This document shows, piece by piece, positions 6,957-14,719 of a stretch of 39,854 bases of DNA. The notes under the pieces are model-generated. The model saw only the letters and a list, made by a program, of their open reading frames with translations, ran no database searches and was not told the origin of the DNA. The first letter of the stretch is position 1. The number at the start of each line of letters is the position of its first letter. The stretch is from JAVBTT01 sp031550325 (GTDB lineage: Bacteria; Bacillota; Clostridia; Oscillospirales; UBA929): positions 1 through 39,854 of the forward strand of contig JAVBOR010000050.1 in the NCBI GenBank assembly GCA_031550325.1, read 5' to 3'. Made by a program: the position numbers and the translations under genes.

Positions 6957-8386
6957 TTTTTGAATGCGGCGGAGAGGGCCGCCGGGGCTTTATGCTGCCG
7001 CCGCTGGACGTTCCCGCTGTCCCGGTCGGGGACATCGTCGGAGAGGGCGCGCTGCGCCAAGTGCCGCCCGGCTTGCCGCAAACTGCGGAGATTGAGGTTG
7101 TCCGGCACTTTACCGAGCTTTCCAGGCTCAACTTCGGCGTGGACAGCGGATTTTATCCGCTTGGCTCCTGCACGATGAAATACAACCCCAAGGTTCATGA
7201 GGTCGTGGCCTCCATGCAGGGCTTTGCCGACCTGCACCCCCTGGCCGACGAGGCCGACGCGCAGGGAAGCCTGCGCGTGATGGCAGAGCTCGAAAAGCAG
7301 CTGTGTGAGATTTGCGGGATGCACAGCTTTACGCTCCAGCCGGCAGCCGGAGCGCACGGCGAGCTGACAGGGCTCATGCTTATGGCAGCGTACTTTGACG
7401 CCTGCGGGCAGCGTGAGCGCAGCGTCATGCTGATTCCCGATTCAGCGCACGGCACCAACCCCGCCTCGGCGGCGCTGGCGGGCTTTACGGTTTTGCAGGT
7501 TCCCTCCGGCGCGGACGGGCTCGTTGACCTCGAGGCGCTGGCCGGGGCCATTTTGCAGACGGGCGGCAGGCTGGCCGGGCTGATGCTCACCAATCCCAAC
7601 ACGCTGGGCCTGTTTGAAACCGGCATCGAGCGTATGGCCGAGATGGTGCACGCTGGCGGCGGACTGCTGTATTACGACGGCGCCAATCTCAACGCGGTCA
7701 TGGGAAAATCAAGCCCAGGGCGCATGGGGTTTGACGTGGTGCACGTCAACCTGCACAAGACGTTTTCCACGCCGCACGGCGGCGGAGGCCCGGGCTCCGG
7801 CCCTGTGGGCGTTTGTGAAAAGCTCGTCCCGTTTTTGCCCGTGCCGCGCGTGGTGGAGCAAGACGGCGTGTATCGCCTGAGCGTTGACGCGCCGCAGTCG
7901 ATAGGCCGCGTGCGCAGCTTTTACGGCAACTTCGGGGTGTATCTCAGGGCGTACGCCTATATTCTGTCGCTCGGTGGAGAGGGCCTGACGGCTGTCTCCG
8001 AGATGGCCGTGCTCTGCGCCAACTATGTTCGGCACGGGCTCGGCGAGGTCTATGACGTGCCGTACGACAGGCCGTGCATGCACGAATTTGTCGCGTCGGC
8101 GCAGACGCTGAAAGAGCAGCGCGGCGTTTCGGCGATGGATGTGGCCAAAGGGCTCATCGACAGGGGTTTCCATCCGCCCACCGTATACTTCCCGCTCATC
8201 GTCAAGGAGGCGCTCATGATCGAGCCGACCGAAACCGAAACGCGCCAGACCCTGGACGCGTTTGTAGCGGCCATGCTTGAAGTCGCCAGGGCCGACGCCG
8301 AAGAATTGCACGCTGCGCCTCAGACCGCGCCGATTGACCGTCCGGACGATACGCGCGCTGCGCGCCAGCCGATTTTGCGGGCCTGA
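6947..8386 (+). CDS. gcvPB: Glycine dehydrogenase (decarboxylating) subunit 2
   Basis: 479-residue C-terminal half of the P protein, carrying the pyridoxal phosphate. The PLP lysine is K271 in VNLHKTFSTPHGGGGPG, a strongly conserved glycine-rich site. Other landmarks are LGSCTMKYNP near residue 75, AHGTNPASAA and PMHEF-type motif MHEFV. The ATG at 6947 lies inside the end of gcvPA with GGTGAGGG upstream, so expression is coupled. Last gene of the gcv set; the next ATG is 72 bp downstream, with no terminator seen, so readthrough into the exporter gene is possible. Confidence 0.96.
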   Translation: MSLIFECGGEGRRGFMLPPLDVPAVPVGDIVGEGALRQVPPGLPQTAEIEVVRHFTELSRLNFGVDSGFYPLGSCTMKYNPKVHEVVASMQGFADLHPLADEADAQGSLRVMAELEKQLCEICGMHSFTLQPAAGAHGELTGLMLMAAYFDACGQRERSVMLIPDSAHGTNPASAALAGFTVLQVPSGADGLVDLEALAGAILQTGGRLAGLMLTNPNTLGLFETGIERMAEMVHAGGGLLYYDGANLNAVMGKSSPGRMGFDVVHVNLHKTFSTPHGGGGPGSGPVGVCEKLVPFLPVPRVVEQDGVYRLSVDAPQSIGRVRSFYGNFGVYLRAYAYILSLGGEGLTAVSEMAVLCANYVRHGLGEVYDVPYDRPCMHEFVASAQTLKEQRGVSAMDVAKGLIDRGFHPPTVYFPLIVKEALMIEPTETETRQTLDAFVAAMLEVARADAEELHAAPQTAPIDRPDDTRAARQPILRA

Positions 8387-8457
8387 CGGATGGACGCCGG
8401 GGGGAGGACTTGCGCCAAACCCAGGAATGAGTGAGGATTACGACGGGAGGGGCCGGA

Positions 8458-10524
8458 ATGGATCGTTTGTCGCACGGGATTGTGCGTCACAGAAAACTTG
8501 TGCTCATTAGCGCCGGTGCTGTTTTGCTTGTCAGCCTGGTGATGATGATGTTCGTCGGGGTCAATTATGACCTGGCGTCCTATTTGCCGGATGACTCCGA
8601 AACCCATCTGGCGATCACGGCGATTGAAGAGGAGTTTGGTTATCCCGGCACCGCCGAGATGATGGTGGAGGACATCCAGCTGGCCGACGCGCTTGCCCTG
8701 AAGCAGCAGCTTGCCGAGGTTGAGGGCGTCAAGAGCGTGCGGTGGCTGGATGATGCCGCCGACTTGCAGGTTCCGCTCTCGCTGCAGGACAAGGCGGTTG
8801 TGGAGCGGTTTTACAAGGACGGCGCTGCTCTTTATCAGCTAGAGTTTTGGGAAAACGGGTTTAGCCAGCACACGGCCGAGGCGATAGCCCAGCTTAAGCA
8901 GCTTGCCGGCGAAAAGGCCTTTTTGGCCGGCGACGCCGTCTCGTCGGGGTCGCTGCTCGAGACGACCTCCAGTGAGATCGGCCTGGTGTCGATCATCGCC
9001 ATCGTGCTGATTATCGCGCTGCTCGCGCTGGCCACGCGCTCATGGCTCGAGCCGGCGCTCTTTTTGGCGACCATCGGCGTGGCGATCGGCATCAACATGG
9101 GAACAGACCTGATGTTTGGAAGCGTTTCCTATATCACCAAGTCCACGGAGGCGCTGCTGCAGCTGGCCGTGTCGATGGACTACTCGCTTTTTTTATTTCA
9201 CCGCTTTATGGAGGAGCGCGAGTCCCATCCCGATCCGGCGGTCGCCATGCAGAAGGCCATCAAGAAGTCCATTTCTGCGCTGGCCGCATCGAGCCTTACG
9301 ACCATCGCCGGGTTTGCGGCGCTCACGTTCATGCGCTACGGCCTTGGGCGGGATTTGGGCTTTGTGCTGCTCAAGGGCGTGGCCATCAGCCTCGTGTGCG
9401 TGGTTACGCTGCTGCCCGCGCTATGCCTTATGACCGTCAAATGGATCGACAAGCTCTCCCACCGCTCGTATATGCCCAAGATGGAAAACGGGCTCAAGCA
9501 CATTTTGCGCTTTAGAAAGGTCTTAGCGCCGCTGCTGATTCTGGTGGCGATCCCGATGTTCCTTGCCATGCGCCAAAACACATTTTTATATGGGGATACC
9601 GGCCTCAACTCCGGCGAGGAGACCCAGATCGTCCAAAGCAAGCGCCGCATTGAGGAGGTTTTCGGCGTTTCTCACCCGGTTGTGATTTTGGTGCCCTCGG
9701 GCAATATCTCGGGGGAGATTGAGCTGGCGGAGCTGCTGGGCGAAAAGCCCTATGTCCTCTCGGTGCAGTCGCTGACGACGCTTGCCGATCCCTCGCTGCC
9801 AAGGGAGCTTCTGCCCGACGCGCTGGTGAAGCAGTTTTCGAGCGGGGCCTATACGAGGCTTGTTCTGAACACCTCGCTTGAGGGCGAGAGCGACTATACG
9901 TTTTCCTGCGTGGAGGATTTGCGGCAGACCGTGCGAGAGCTCTACCCGGAGGACACGCATATCGCCGGATCGGCCACAACGGTCACCGACATCAAATCGA
10001 TCGTCGAGCAGGACTTTCCGATTGTCAATATCATTTCGATCGTCGCGGTCGCGCTGATTCTGCTGGTCGCGTTCCGGTCGATTTCGCTGCCCATCCTGCT
10101 CACCTTCGTCATTGAACTGTCCATTTGGATCAATATGGGTGTTCCGTATTTTCAGGGGCAGTCGTTGATGTTCATGGGCTATATGATCGTGTCGTCCATT
10201 CAGCTCGGCGCCACCATCGACTACGCCATTTTGCTGTCCGACCGCTATGTGGCGCTGCGGCGAAAGCTTCCCAAGCAGGAGGCCATCTTTGAGGCCTACG
10301 CGCAGTCGAGCAAGTCGATTCTGACCTCCGCGGTCATCTTTGCCGTAGTGGGGTTCAGCCTGGGCATTTTTTCAAGGACGGGCGCGGTCAGCGCCATCGG
10401 AACGCTCATCGGACGGGGCGCGGTTCTCAGCGGCTTTATGGTGCTTGTGTTGCTGCCGCAGCTGCTGGTGATCTGTGATAAACTGATGATGAAAACGACA
10501 CTGCAAAGGGGGAAACGCCTGTGA
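8458..10524 (+). CDS. MMPL/RND-family membrane exporter
   Basis: 688 residues with the two-fold RND layout. An N-terminal helix (about 15-35), an extracytoplasmic domain, a helix bundle (about 170-330), a second extracytoplasmic domain and a second bundle (about 515-680) can be followed. Landmarks are GVNYDLASYLPDDSE after the first helix, VSMDYSLFLFHRFMEE and the equivalent ATIDYAILLSDRY in the second half; these Asp-Tyr positions correspond to the proton-relay region in MmpL/HpnN-like proteins. The ATG at 8458 is preceded by GGGAGG; the upstream GTG at 8431 lacks such a site. It overlaps the next gene by 4 bp (GTGA), so they probably form one export system. Substrate unknown. Confidence 0.9.
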   Translation: MDRLSHGIVRHRKLVLISAGAVLLVSLVMMMFVGVNYDLASYLPDDSETHLAITAIEEEFGYPGTAEMMVEDIQLADALALKQQLAEVEGVKSVRWLDDAADLQVPLSLQDKAVVERFYKDGAALYQLEFWENGFSQHTAEAIAQLKQLAGEKAFLAGDAVSSGSLLETTSSEIGLVSIIAIVLIIALLALATRSWLEPALFLATIGVAIGINMGTDLMFGSVSYITKSTEALLQLAVSMDYSLFLFHRFMEERESHPDPAVAMQKAIKKSISALAASSLTTIAGFAALTFMRYGLGRDLGFVLLKGVAISLVCVVTLLPALCLMTVKWIDKLSHRSYMPKMENGLKHILRFRKVLAPLLILVAIPMFLAMRQNTFLYGDTGLNSGEETQIVQSKRRIEEVFGVSHPVVILVPSGNISGEIELAELLGEKPYVLSVQSLTTLADPSLPRELLPDALVKQFSSGAYTRLVLNTSLEGESDYTFSCVEDLRQTVRELYPEDTHIAGSATTVTDIKSIVEQDFPIVNIISIVAVALILLVAFRSISLPILLTFVIELSIWINMGVPYFQGQSLMFMGYMIVSSIQLGATIDYAILLSDRYVALRRKLPKQEAIFEAYAQSSKSILTSAVIFAVVGFSLGIFSRTGAVSAIGTLIGRGAVLSGFMVLVLLPQLLVICDKLMMKTTLQRGKRL

Positions 10525-11879
10525 AAAGGCTTTTGGCATGGCTGACAGCCGTGTTTTGTGTGATCATTCCATTGACGTCGGCGGCGCCGGCGTCCGACCC
10601 CGCGCCGCCTGTTTCGGGACAGGCGACGGTTGACTTGCGCGAAGAGACCGTTTACGGCATTCTTGACGCCTATGGCACGCAGGAAGAGCTGATGGCCGTG
10701 GTGCGCCTGCGGGTGGCCTCGCCTGGGCACTATACCGATGGCGGCAAGTATGCTCAAGTGGTCAACCTGACGAACTCCATGCAGCCCACCCTCGGGCCGG
10801 ACGGCGTTTCCTGGGCGTTTGCTGAGGCGTATCCGGAGTTTTACTACCAGGGCAAGCTGCCCGACGCGCAGCCGCCATTTTCCCTGTGCGTTTCGTACAC
10901 GCTCGGCGGCGAGGCGGCGAACCCCTCGGCGCTCGCGGGAGCGTCGGGACGCGTGGGCATAAAGCTCGACGTTTCGCCCTCCGAAGGGGCGGCAGCCTAC
11001 TTTAAGCAGAACTTTATGGCGCAGGTGCAGCTCGAGCTGCCCGCCGAGGCTGGCGACATCGTGAGCGCCGAGGGCGCCGCGAACATGCTGACCGGCGGGA
11101 CGCGCACGCTCAGCTTCACGGTGCTGCCTGGCAAATCGGCTTCGTTTGCCGTGGAGATCGAGGCCAGAGACTTTGCCCTGGACGCGATCTCGATGGCCAT
11201 GATGCCCTATCAGCTGGACGCGATGATGAAGGACGTTCTTCCCGAGATTGATTTTGACGAGTTCCAGTCGGGCGCCGCGGCGATGAAAACCGGCGCGCAG
11301 CAGCTCGTTGACGGCACGGTGGCGCTGGAAACCGGCGCGCAGCAGCTCAGCGACGGGCTGGGGCAGGCCTCGTCCTCGGCCGGGCAGCTCGTGGACGCGT
11401 CCAAGCAGCTGTCCATCGGTATGACGCAGCTGAACAACTCCATGGTGAAGTACCAAAATCTGTTTGAGCAGTATATCACGGGCGGCGATCAGTTTTTGCT
11501 GATGATGCAGTCGCTGACCACGAGCGCTGGCAAGCTCGCTTCGGGCGTGGCTGCGCTAGACGCCGCGCTTACGCAGCTCAATACGGCTTCAGGCGAGCTG
11601 CCGACGGGCGCGCAGAAGCTCATAGAGGGCGAAAAGGCGCTCCAGCAGGGGCTTGCCGAGCTGCAGGAGGCGCTGGACGCGCTGCCCGGCCTGCTCAATC
11701 CCGCCGGGGAGGATGAGCCCGCCCCGCCAGTTTCCTTCGTCACGGGAGAGGAAGGCGTGACCACCGTGCAGTTTATCTCGCGCGTGCCGGGCATCCACGC
11801 GCCCGAGCCGCTGCCCGAACAGCCGCCCGTGGAGTCACCGCGCTCGTTCTGGGATCGGCTTTTGGATTTGTTTCGTTAG
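10521..11879 (+). CDS. Secreted heptad-repeat protein paired with the MMPL exporter
   Basis: 452 residues with a signal peptide (KRLLAWLTAVFCVIIPLTSAAPA), a beta-rich N-terminal domain (about 30-230) and a long helical region (about 250-400) with TGAQQLVDG/TGAQQLSDG units of the X3-Leu-X2-Gly heptad type found in YhgE/Pip-like and MMPL-associated proteins. The C terminus is Pro-rich, ending in RSFWDRLLDLFR with no clear final membrane helix. It starts with GTG overlapping the exporter stop. By analogy it may form an extracellular coiled-coil conduit or adaptor for the exporter; that is inference. Confidence 0.75.
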   Translation: MKRLLAWLTAVFCVIIPLTSAAPASDPAPPVSGQATVDLREETVYGILDAYGTQEELMAVVRLRVASPGHYTDGGKYAQVVNLTNSMQPTLGPDGVSWAFAEAYPEFYYQGKLPDAQPPFSLCVSYTLGGEAANPSALAGASGRVGIKLDVSPSEGAAAYFKQNFMAQVQLELPAEAGDIVSAEGAANMLTGGTRTLSFTVLPGKSASFAVEIEARDFALDAISMAMMPYQLDAMMKDVLPEIDFDEFQSGAAAMKTGAQQLVDGTVALETGAQQLSDGLGQASSSAGQLVDASKQLSIGMTQLNNSMVKYQNLFEQYITGGDQFLLMMQSLTTSAGKLASGVAALDAALTQLNTASGELPTGAQKLIEGEKALQQGLAELQEALDALPGLLNPAGEDEPAPPVSFVTGEEGVTTVQFISRVPGIHAPEPLPEQPPVESPRSFWDRLLDLFR

Positions 11880-11949
11880 CTAGACGGGGCCATAAACTCT
11901 GTGATAACCGACACGTCCGCTGTGATAGGCTCGTGGCGGAGGGATGGCC

Positions 11950-12471
11950 ATGAAATACACGCGCGCAAAGACGTTTGAAACGGCAAAGGGGTTTGAGCGG
12001 GCGGTCGAGCGCTATTTTTGCGGCATTTGCCGCACGGTGGTGCTGACCGAGGACGTGCCGAGCGGGCTGAGGGATGAAAAGGACAAAGAGCTGCTCACGC
12101 CGTGCCCGCTGCTCAACGACAACGGCGAACCCGTGACAGACACACGTTGGTTCAGGCCGCCGAGCATGACCGACCTGTGCCTGTACCTGGGAATATCCGA
12201 GGCGCGGCTTGCCGAGGCAGAGGCGCGGGACGAGAGCTACGCCCGCGTTGCCGCGCGGGCCAGAGCGCGCATAGAGAGCTACCTGCAGACGCAGCTTGAG
12301 CTGTCCAAGCGAATGAGCGGCATCGCGTTCAAGCTCACCCATCTGTATGGCTGGAAAAACCAGCCGCCGCCGGGCGCGGGTGCGCGCACACTTGGCGGAG
12401 GGGAGAGCCTTCCGCTGGCTGAGAAGTTTAAGCTGCTCGCCGCGCTGGAATGCGAGGAGGAAAACGAGTAA
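11950..12471 (+). CDS. Terminase small subunit (gp3)-like protein, orphan
   Basis: About 173 residues. The middle and C-terminal parts read PPSMTDLCLYLGISEARLAE, then a long helix ARARARIESYLQTQLELSKR, then GIAFKLTHLYGWKNQ. That order (small HTH-like segment, helix, 'ALK-N-xGWK' signature) is what I know from phage DNA-packaging gp3/terminase small subunits. The N-terminal third has CGICR and TPC, a possible metal site. No terminase large subunit, portal or capsid gene is nearby, so it is either a domesticated remnant or a host protein using the same fold. The ATG at 11950 has GGAGGG 6 nt upstream; the ATG at 11944 sits too close to it. Confidence 0.6.
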   Translation: MKYTRAKTFETAKGFERAVERYFCGICRTVVLTEDVPSGLRDEKDKELLTPCPLLNDNGEPVTDTRWFRPPSMTDLCLYLGISEARLAEAEARDESYARVAARARARIESYLQTQLELSKRMSGIAFKLTHLYGWKNQPPPGAGARTLGGGESLPLAEKFKLLAALECEEENE

Positions 12472-12487
12472 GGGGAGGAAACTTGAT

Positions 12488-12982
12488 ATGTTCAGGCCAA
12501 TGCGCAAAAGTGACCGGGCCATGTCTGAAGAGCGGACGCGCGCGCTCCTGGTGAGCGGAAGCGTGGGGGTGCTCGGCACTGTGGGCGCAGACGGATATCC
12601 ATACGCCGTGCCGCTTTCCTATGTGGCCGACGACGACGGCGGCTTTGTTTATTTTCACTGTGCCGGAGAGGGGCAGAAGCTTGACAACCTGCTGCGGGAG
12701 CCGCGCGTGAGCTTTTGCGTGGTGGGCGAGAATGAGCCGGCGCGCAATGGGGAGTTTACGACTTACTATGAGAGCGTGATTGCTTTCGGACGGGCGGACG
12801 TTGTGGACGGTGACGAGGAAAAACGCGGCGCGCTCAGACGCCTGATGGAGAAGTATACGCCCGGCCACGGCGCCAGGGCTGAAGCAGCCATTGAGAGCGG
12901 GCTGAAGGCGGTCACGATCGTGCGCATTCAAATTGAACATCTTACGGGAAAGAAAAGGCAGCAGGACAGAGAGGGCGGTTAG
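12488..12982 (+). CDS. Pyridoxamine 5'-phosphate oxidase-like flavin-binding protein
   Basis: 164 residues of the split-barrel PNPOx/NimA-like family: FRPMRKSDRAMS, SVGVLGTVGADGYPYAVPLSY, YFHCAGEGQKLDNLLREPRVSF and YESVIAFGRADVV are typical segments that bind FMN. Members include nitroimidazole-resistance NimA and many reductases of unknown substrate, so only general flavin binding can be assigned. GGGGAGG lies before the ATG at 12488, 16 bp after the preceding stop. A GC-rich 7-bp hairpin without a U-tract lies downstream at 13001-13023. Confidence 0.85.
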   Translation: MFRPMRKSDRAMSEERTRALLVSGSVGVLGTVGADGYPYAVPLSYVADDDGGFVYFHCAGEGQKLDNLLREPRVSFCVVGENEPARNGEFTTYYESVIAFGRADVVDGDEEKRGALRRLMEKYTPGHGARAEAAIESGLKAVTIVRIQIEHLTGKKRQQDREGG

Positions 12983-13078
12983 TCTCTGAGCCTGGAAGCC
13001 CCGCCGGCCCACAGGCCCGGCGGACGCCATACGAAAAAGCCATGAAATGAAAGAATGCTCAAAGGAGGGGGAAGCGCC

Positions 13079-13495
13079 ATGCAAGGGTTTATGGAGCGCC
13101 TGACCGGCGCCTTACGCAGACTGCTGTATGGGCGCAACGGCATGGACGCGCTGGCCATTGCGCTGTTTGTGCTGGGCCTTGTGCTGTTTGTCGTCGCGCA
13201 GTTTGTGTGGAGCGCGGCGCTCTATGCGCTGTACTTCGCGCTGGTCGCTCTGGCCTTTTTTCGCATTCTCTCCCGCAACGTCGCCAAGCGGAGGCAGGAG
13301 AACGCGAAGTTTTTGGCCCTGATGCGCAAACCGGCGGCCTGGGTGCGCCTGCGCCGGCGCATGTTCGCCGAGCGCGGGCAGTACGCGTACTTCAAGTGTC
13401 CGCAGTGCAAGCAAATGCTGCGCGTACCGCGCGGGGCTGGGAAGATAGCGGCCACCTGCAAGTCGTGCGGGCACCGCGTGACCAAGAGCGTTTAA
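13079..13495 (+). CDS. Two-helix membrane protein with C-terminal zinc ribbon
   Basis: 138 residues. After an amphipathic N terminus there are two adjacent membrane helices (about 21-40 and 42-62), a basic stretch, and a C-terminal zinc-ribbon-like module with FKCPQCKQMLRVP and ATCKSCGHRVTKSV, i.e. two CxxC pairs about 20 residues apart. GGAGGGGG precedes the ATG. Proteins of this shape are common in Clostridia but I know of no defined function. The gene ends 5 bp before a repeat-associated hairpin. Confidence 0.75.
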   Translation: MQGFMERLTGALRRLLYGRNGMDALAIALFVLGLVLFVVAQFVWSAALYALYFALVALAFFRILSRNVAKRRQENAKFLALMRKPAAWVRLRRRMFAERGQYAYFKCPQCKQMLRVPRGAGKIAATCKSCGHRVTKSV

Positions 13496-13500
13496 GCTGC

Positions 13501-13533
13501 CCAAGAGACCTCTCCAGCGGCGAGGTCTCTTGG
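13501..13533 (+). terminator. Hairpin after the zinc-ribbon gene, possible terminator
   Basis: A 12-bp stem CCAAGAGACCTC/GAGGTCTCTTGG with a 9-nt loop, 5 bp after the stop codon. It lacks a U-tract, so terminator activity is uncertain. It occupies the same place before hairpin 1 as the terminator at 3590-3624 does in the first locus. Confidence 0.5.
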
Positions 13534-13534
13534 C

Positions 13535-13741
13535 TGTCAAAGAACCCTTGGTTCTTTGACAAAGCGGGGACAGGAGCGCGTCTTCACAAAGACGCGCAAA
13601 GAAACGCTTCCCCGGAGTGAATTCGTGAAAGCGTTGTGGTTCTGTCTTTATCGGTTTTCAGAGTAGCGGGGACCTGCCGGCTGCGCCGCCAGGCTCGACG
13701 TGAAAACCGATAAAGGACGAGGACACGAGGTTTTTTTGACA
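13535..13741 (+). repeat. Intact 207-bp structured repeat, copy D (TGTCAAAG subtype)
   Basis: Exactly 207 bp and collinear with copy B but with different stem sequences: hairpin 1 (13535-13561, 12-bp stem); linker AAGCGGGGACAGGA; hairpin 2 (13576-13597, 9-bp stem); hairpin 3 (13603-13635, arms AACGCTT/AAGCGTT, loop CGGAGTGAATTCG); long-range stem TTTATCGGTTTTC (13647-13659) perfectly complementary over 13 bp to 13702-13714; a GC hairpin, GGCTCGACGT, GGACGAGG and terminal arm TTTTTTTGACA. Comparison with B shows compensatory changes in hairpins 1 and 3 and in the long stem. Confidence 0.9.
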
Positions 13742-13789
13742 AGCTGAAAGGGCATTCCCGGAGTAAATCCGGGAATGCCCTTTCAGCTT
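13741..13789 (+). repeat. 22-bp-stem perfect palindrome between copies D and E
   Basis: A perfect inverted repeat with 22-bp arms and a GTAAA loop. Its loop region CGGAGTAAATCCG resembles the hairpin-3 loop of the repeat family. The central 34 bp (13749-13782) recur identically at 14001-14034 on the other side of copy E. Confidence 0.85.
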
Positions 13790-13995
13790 GTAGACAAAGG
13801 CCGTCTCTTCGTTCCTTTGCGCAAAACCACGTCGAGCCTGACGCCGAAGGCGGCGGGTCCCTGCTGGACTGGTTGAGCGCAAAGCATGGAAACAAGTGAC
13901 TTTCACGGATTCACTCCGTGAAAGTCACCCAATGCGCGTCTTCACAAAGACGCGTTCCTGCTCCCGTTTGTAGACAAATCGAAGGTTTGTCTACA
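13789..13995 (-). repeat. Intact 207-bp structured repeat, copy E (TGTAGACA subtype, inverted)
   Basis: The reverse complement of copy B with only a few differences, again exactly 207 bp between TGTAGACAAA ends. Hairpin 1 is at 13969-13995, hairpin 3 at about 13896-13928 and the core at about 13816-13883. It lies between the convergent zinc-ribbon and thiamine pyrophosphokinase genes and is flanked by identical 34-bp palindromes. Confidence 0.9.
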
Positions 13996-14000
13996 GTCTC

Positions 14001-14034
14001 AGGGCATTCCCGGAGTAAATCCGGGAATGCCCTT
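14001..14034 (+). repeat. Second copy of the 34-bp palindrome
   Basis: Identical to 13749-13782. It folds as a 13-bp stem with loop GTAAA and sits 23 bp from the stop of the convergent thiN gene, so it may also act as a terminator for that gene's opposite strand. Confidence 0.85.
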
Positions 14035-14057
14035 GTTGCATTTATCCTCCGCTCCCC

Positions 14058-14687
14058 TTATGTCGGCGTCGGAGAGCCCTCGGGATAATAAATCAGCAGG
14101 GTGCCGCGCAAAACGGTGACGCGGCTTGGCAAGCCCGTGAACGCGTTGCTCACGCCCAACGGGAAAGAGCTGGTCAGGTGCGCGTTTTGGAGAGGGTATT
14201 TCAGCCCTTCCAGCGAGACCCCTTCGGCCACGTCGGAATGGGCGAAGACCGACAGTGTGCCTCGGCAGCCGCCGTCAAAGGCAAGCGAGCCGTCGCGGAC
14301 ACAGGTGACGGTCTGCGTCCGTCCATGGAGAAAGCCGCGCGCGCCGCAGCCTGCAAGGAAGGCAAGGCTCTGCAGATTGGCCTGCGTGTGGTCTGGCCGC
14401 CCGCCCGTTGCACCGTAGAGGTGAAACACGTCGAAGTCGAGCCGGAGCCCGTGCCTGAGCGCTGCCAGCATGTCGGTGTCGTCCTTTTCCGCGGGAAGCG
14501 TCAGCACGTGCGGATGGTCGGGAGCACGCCCCAGAGAGTCGAAGTCGCCGATCACGACGTCGGCGGCAAGGCCATAGGCGGTCAGCGCCCGGTAGCCGCC
14601 GTCGGCCGCGATGACGAGATCGCCTTTGGCCGGACGCGGGAACCTTCTGTACATCGGTCCCGCGCCGACAATGTGACACGAGCGCAT
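14058..14687 (-). CDS. thiN: Thiamine pyrophosphokinase
   Basis: 209 residues, normal family length; converts thiamine plus ATP to thiamine pyrophosphate. Motifs in order: VIAADGGYRAL (nucleotide binding), VVIGDFDSLG, LPAEKDDTDMLAAL (catalytic acidic cluster) and GATGGRPDHTQANLQSLAFL. The C-terminal beta domain ends in a short Pro/Thr tail. Last gene of a minus-strand cluster behind the MBOAT and DHHW genes (32-bp gap); the functional link to these is not obvious. No TPP riboswitch is seen in front of it. Confidence 0.93.
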   Translation of the reverse strand: MRSCHIVGAGPMYRRFPRPAKGDLVIAADGGYRALTAYGLAADVVIGDFDSLGRAPDHPHVLTLPAEKDDTDMLAALRHGLRLDFDVFHLYGATGGRPDHTQANLQSLAFLAGCGARGFLHGRTQTVTCVRDGSLAFDGGCRGTLSVFAHSDVAEGVSLEGLKYPLQNAHLTSSFPLGVSNAFTGLPSRVTVLRGTLLIYYPEGSPTPT

Positions 14688-14719
14688 ATGCTCACCCTTT
14701 TTTCGCGGTATTCACAGGC

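Noticed and set aside
10296..11456. A 386-residue open frame on the minus strand under the heptad-repeat gene
   Set aside because: Composition is Arg/His/Gly-rich as expected for a shadow frame in GC-rich DNA, and the plus-strand gene has start-stop coupling and a signal peptide.
13001..13023. Intrinsic terminator after the PNPOx-like gene
   Set aside because: There is a 7-bp GC hairpin but no U-tract, so I mention it only with the gene.
14688..14719. TPP riboswitch before thiN
   Set aside because: Only 32 bp separate it from the upstream gene and no THI-box sequence is present.
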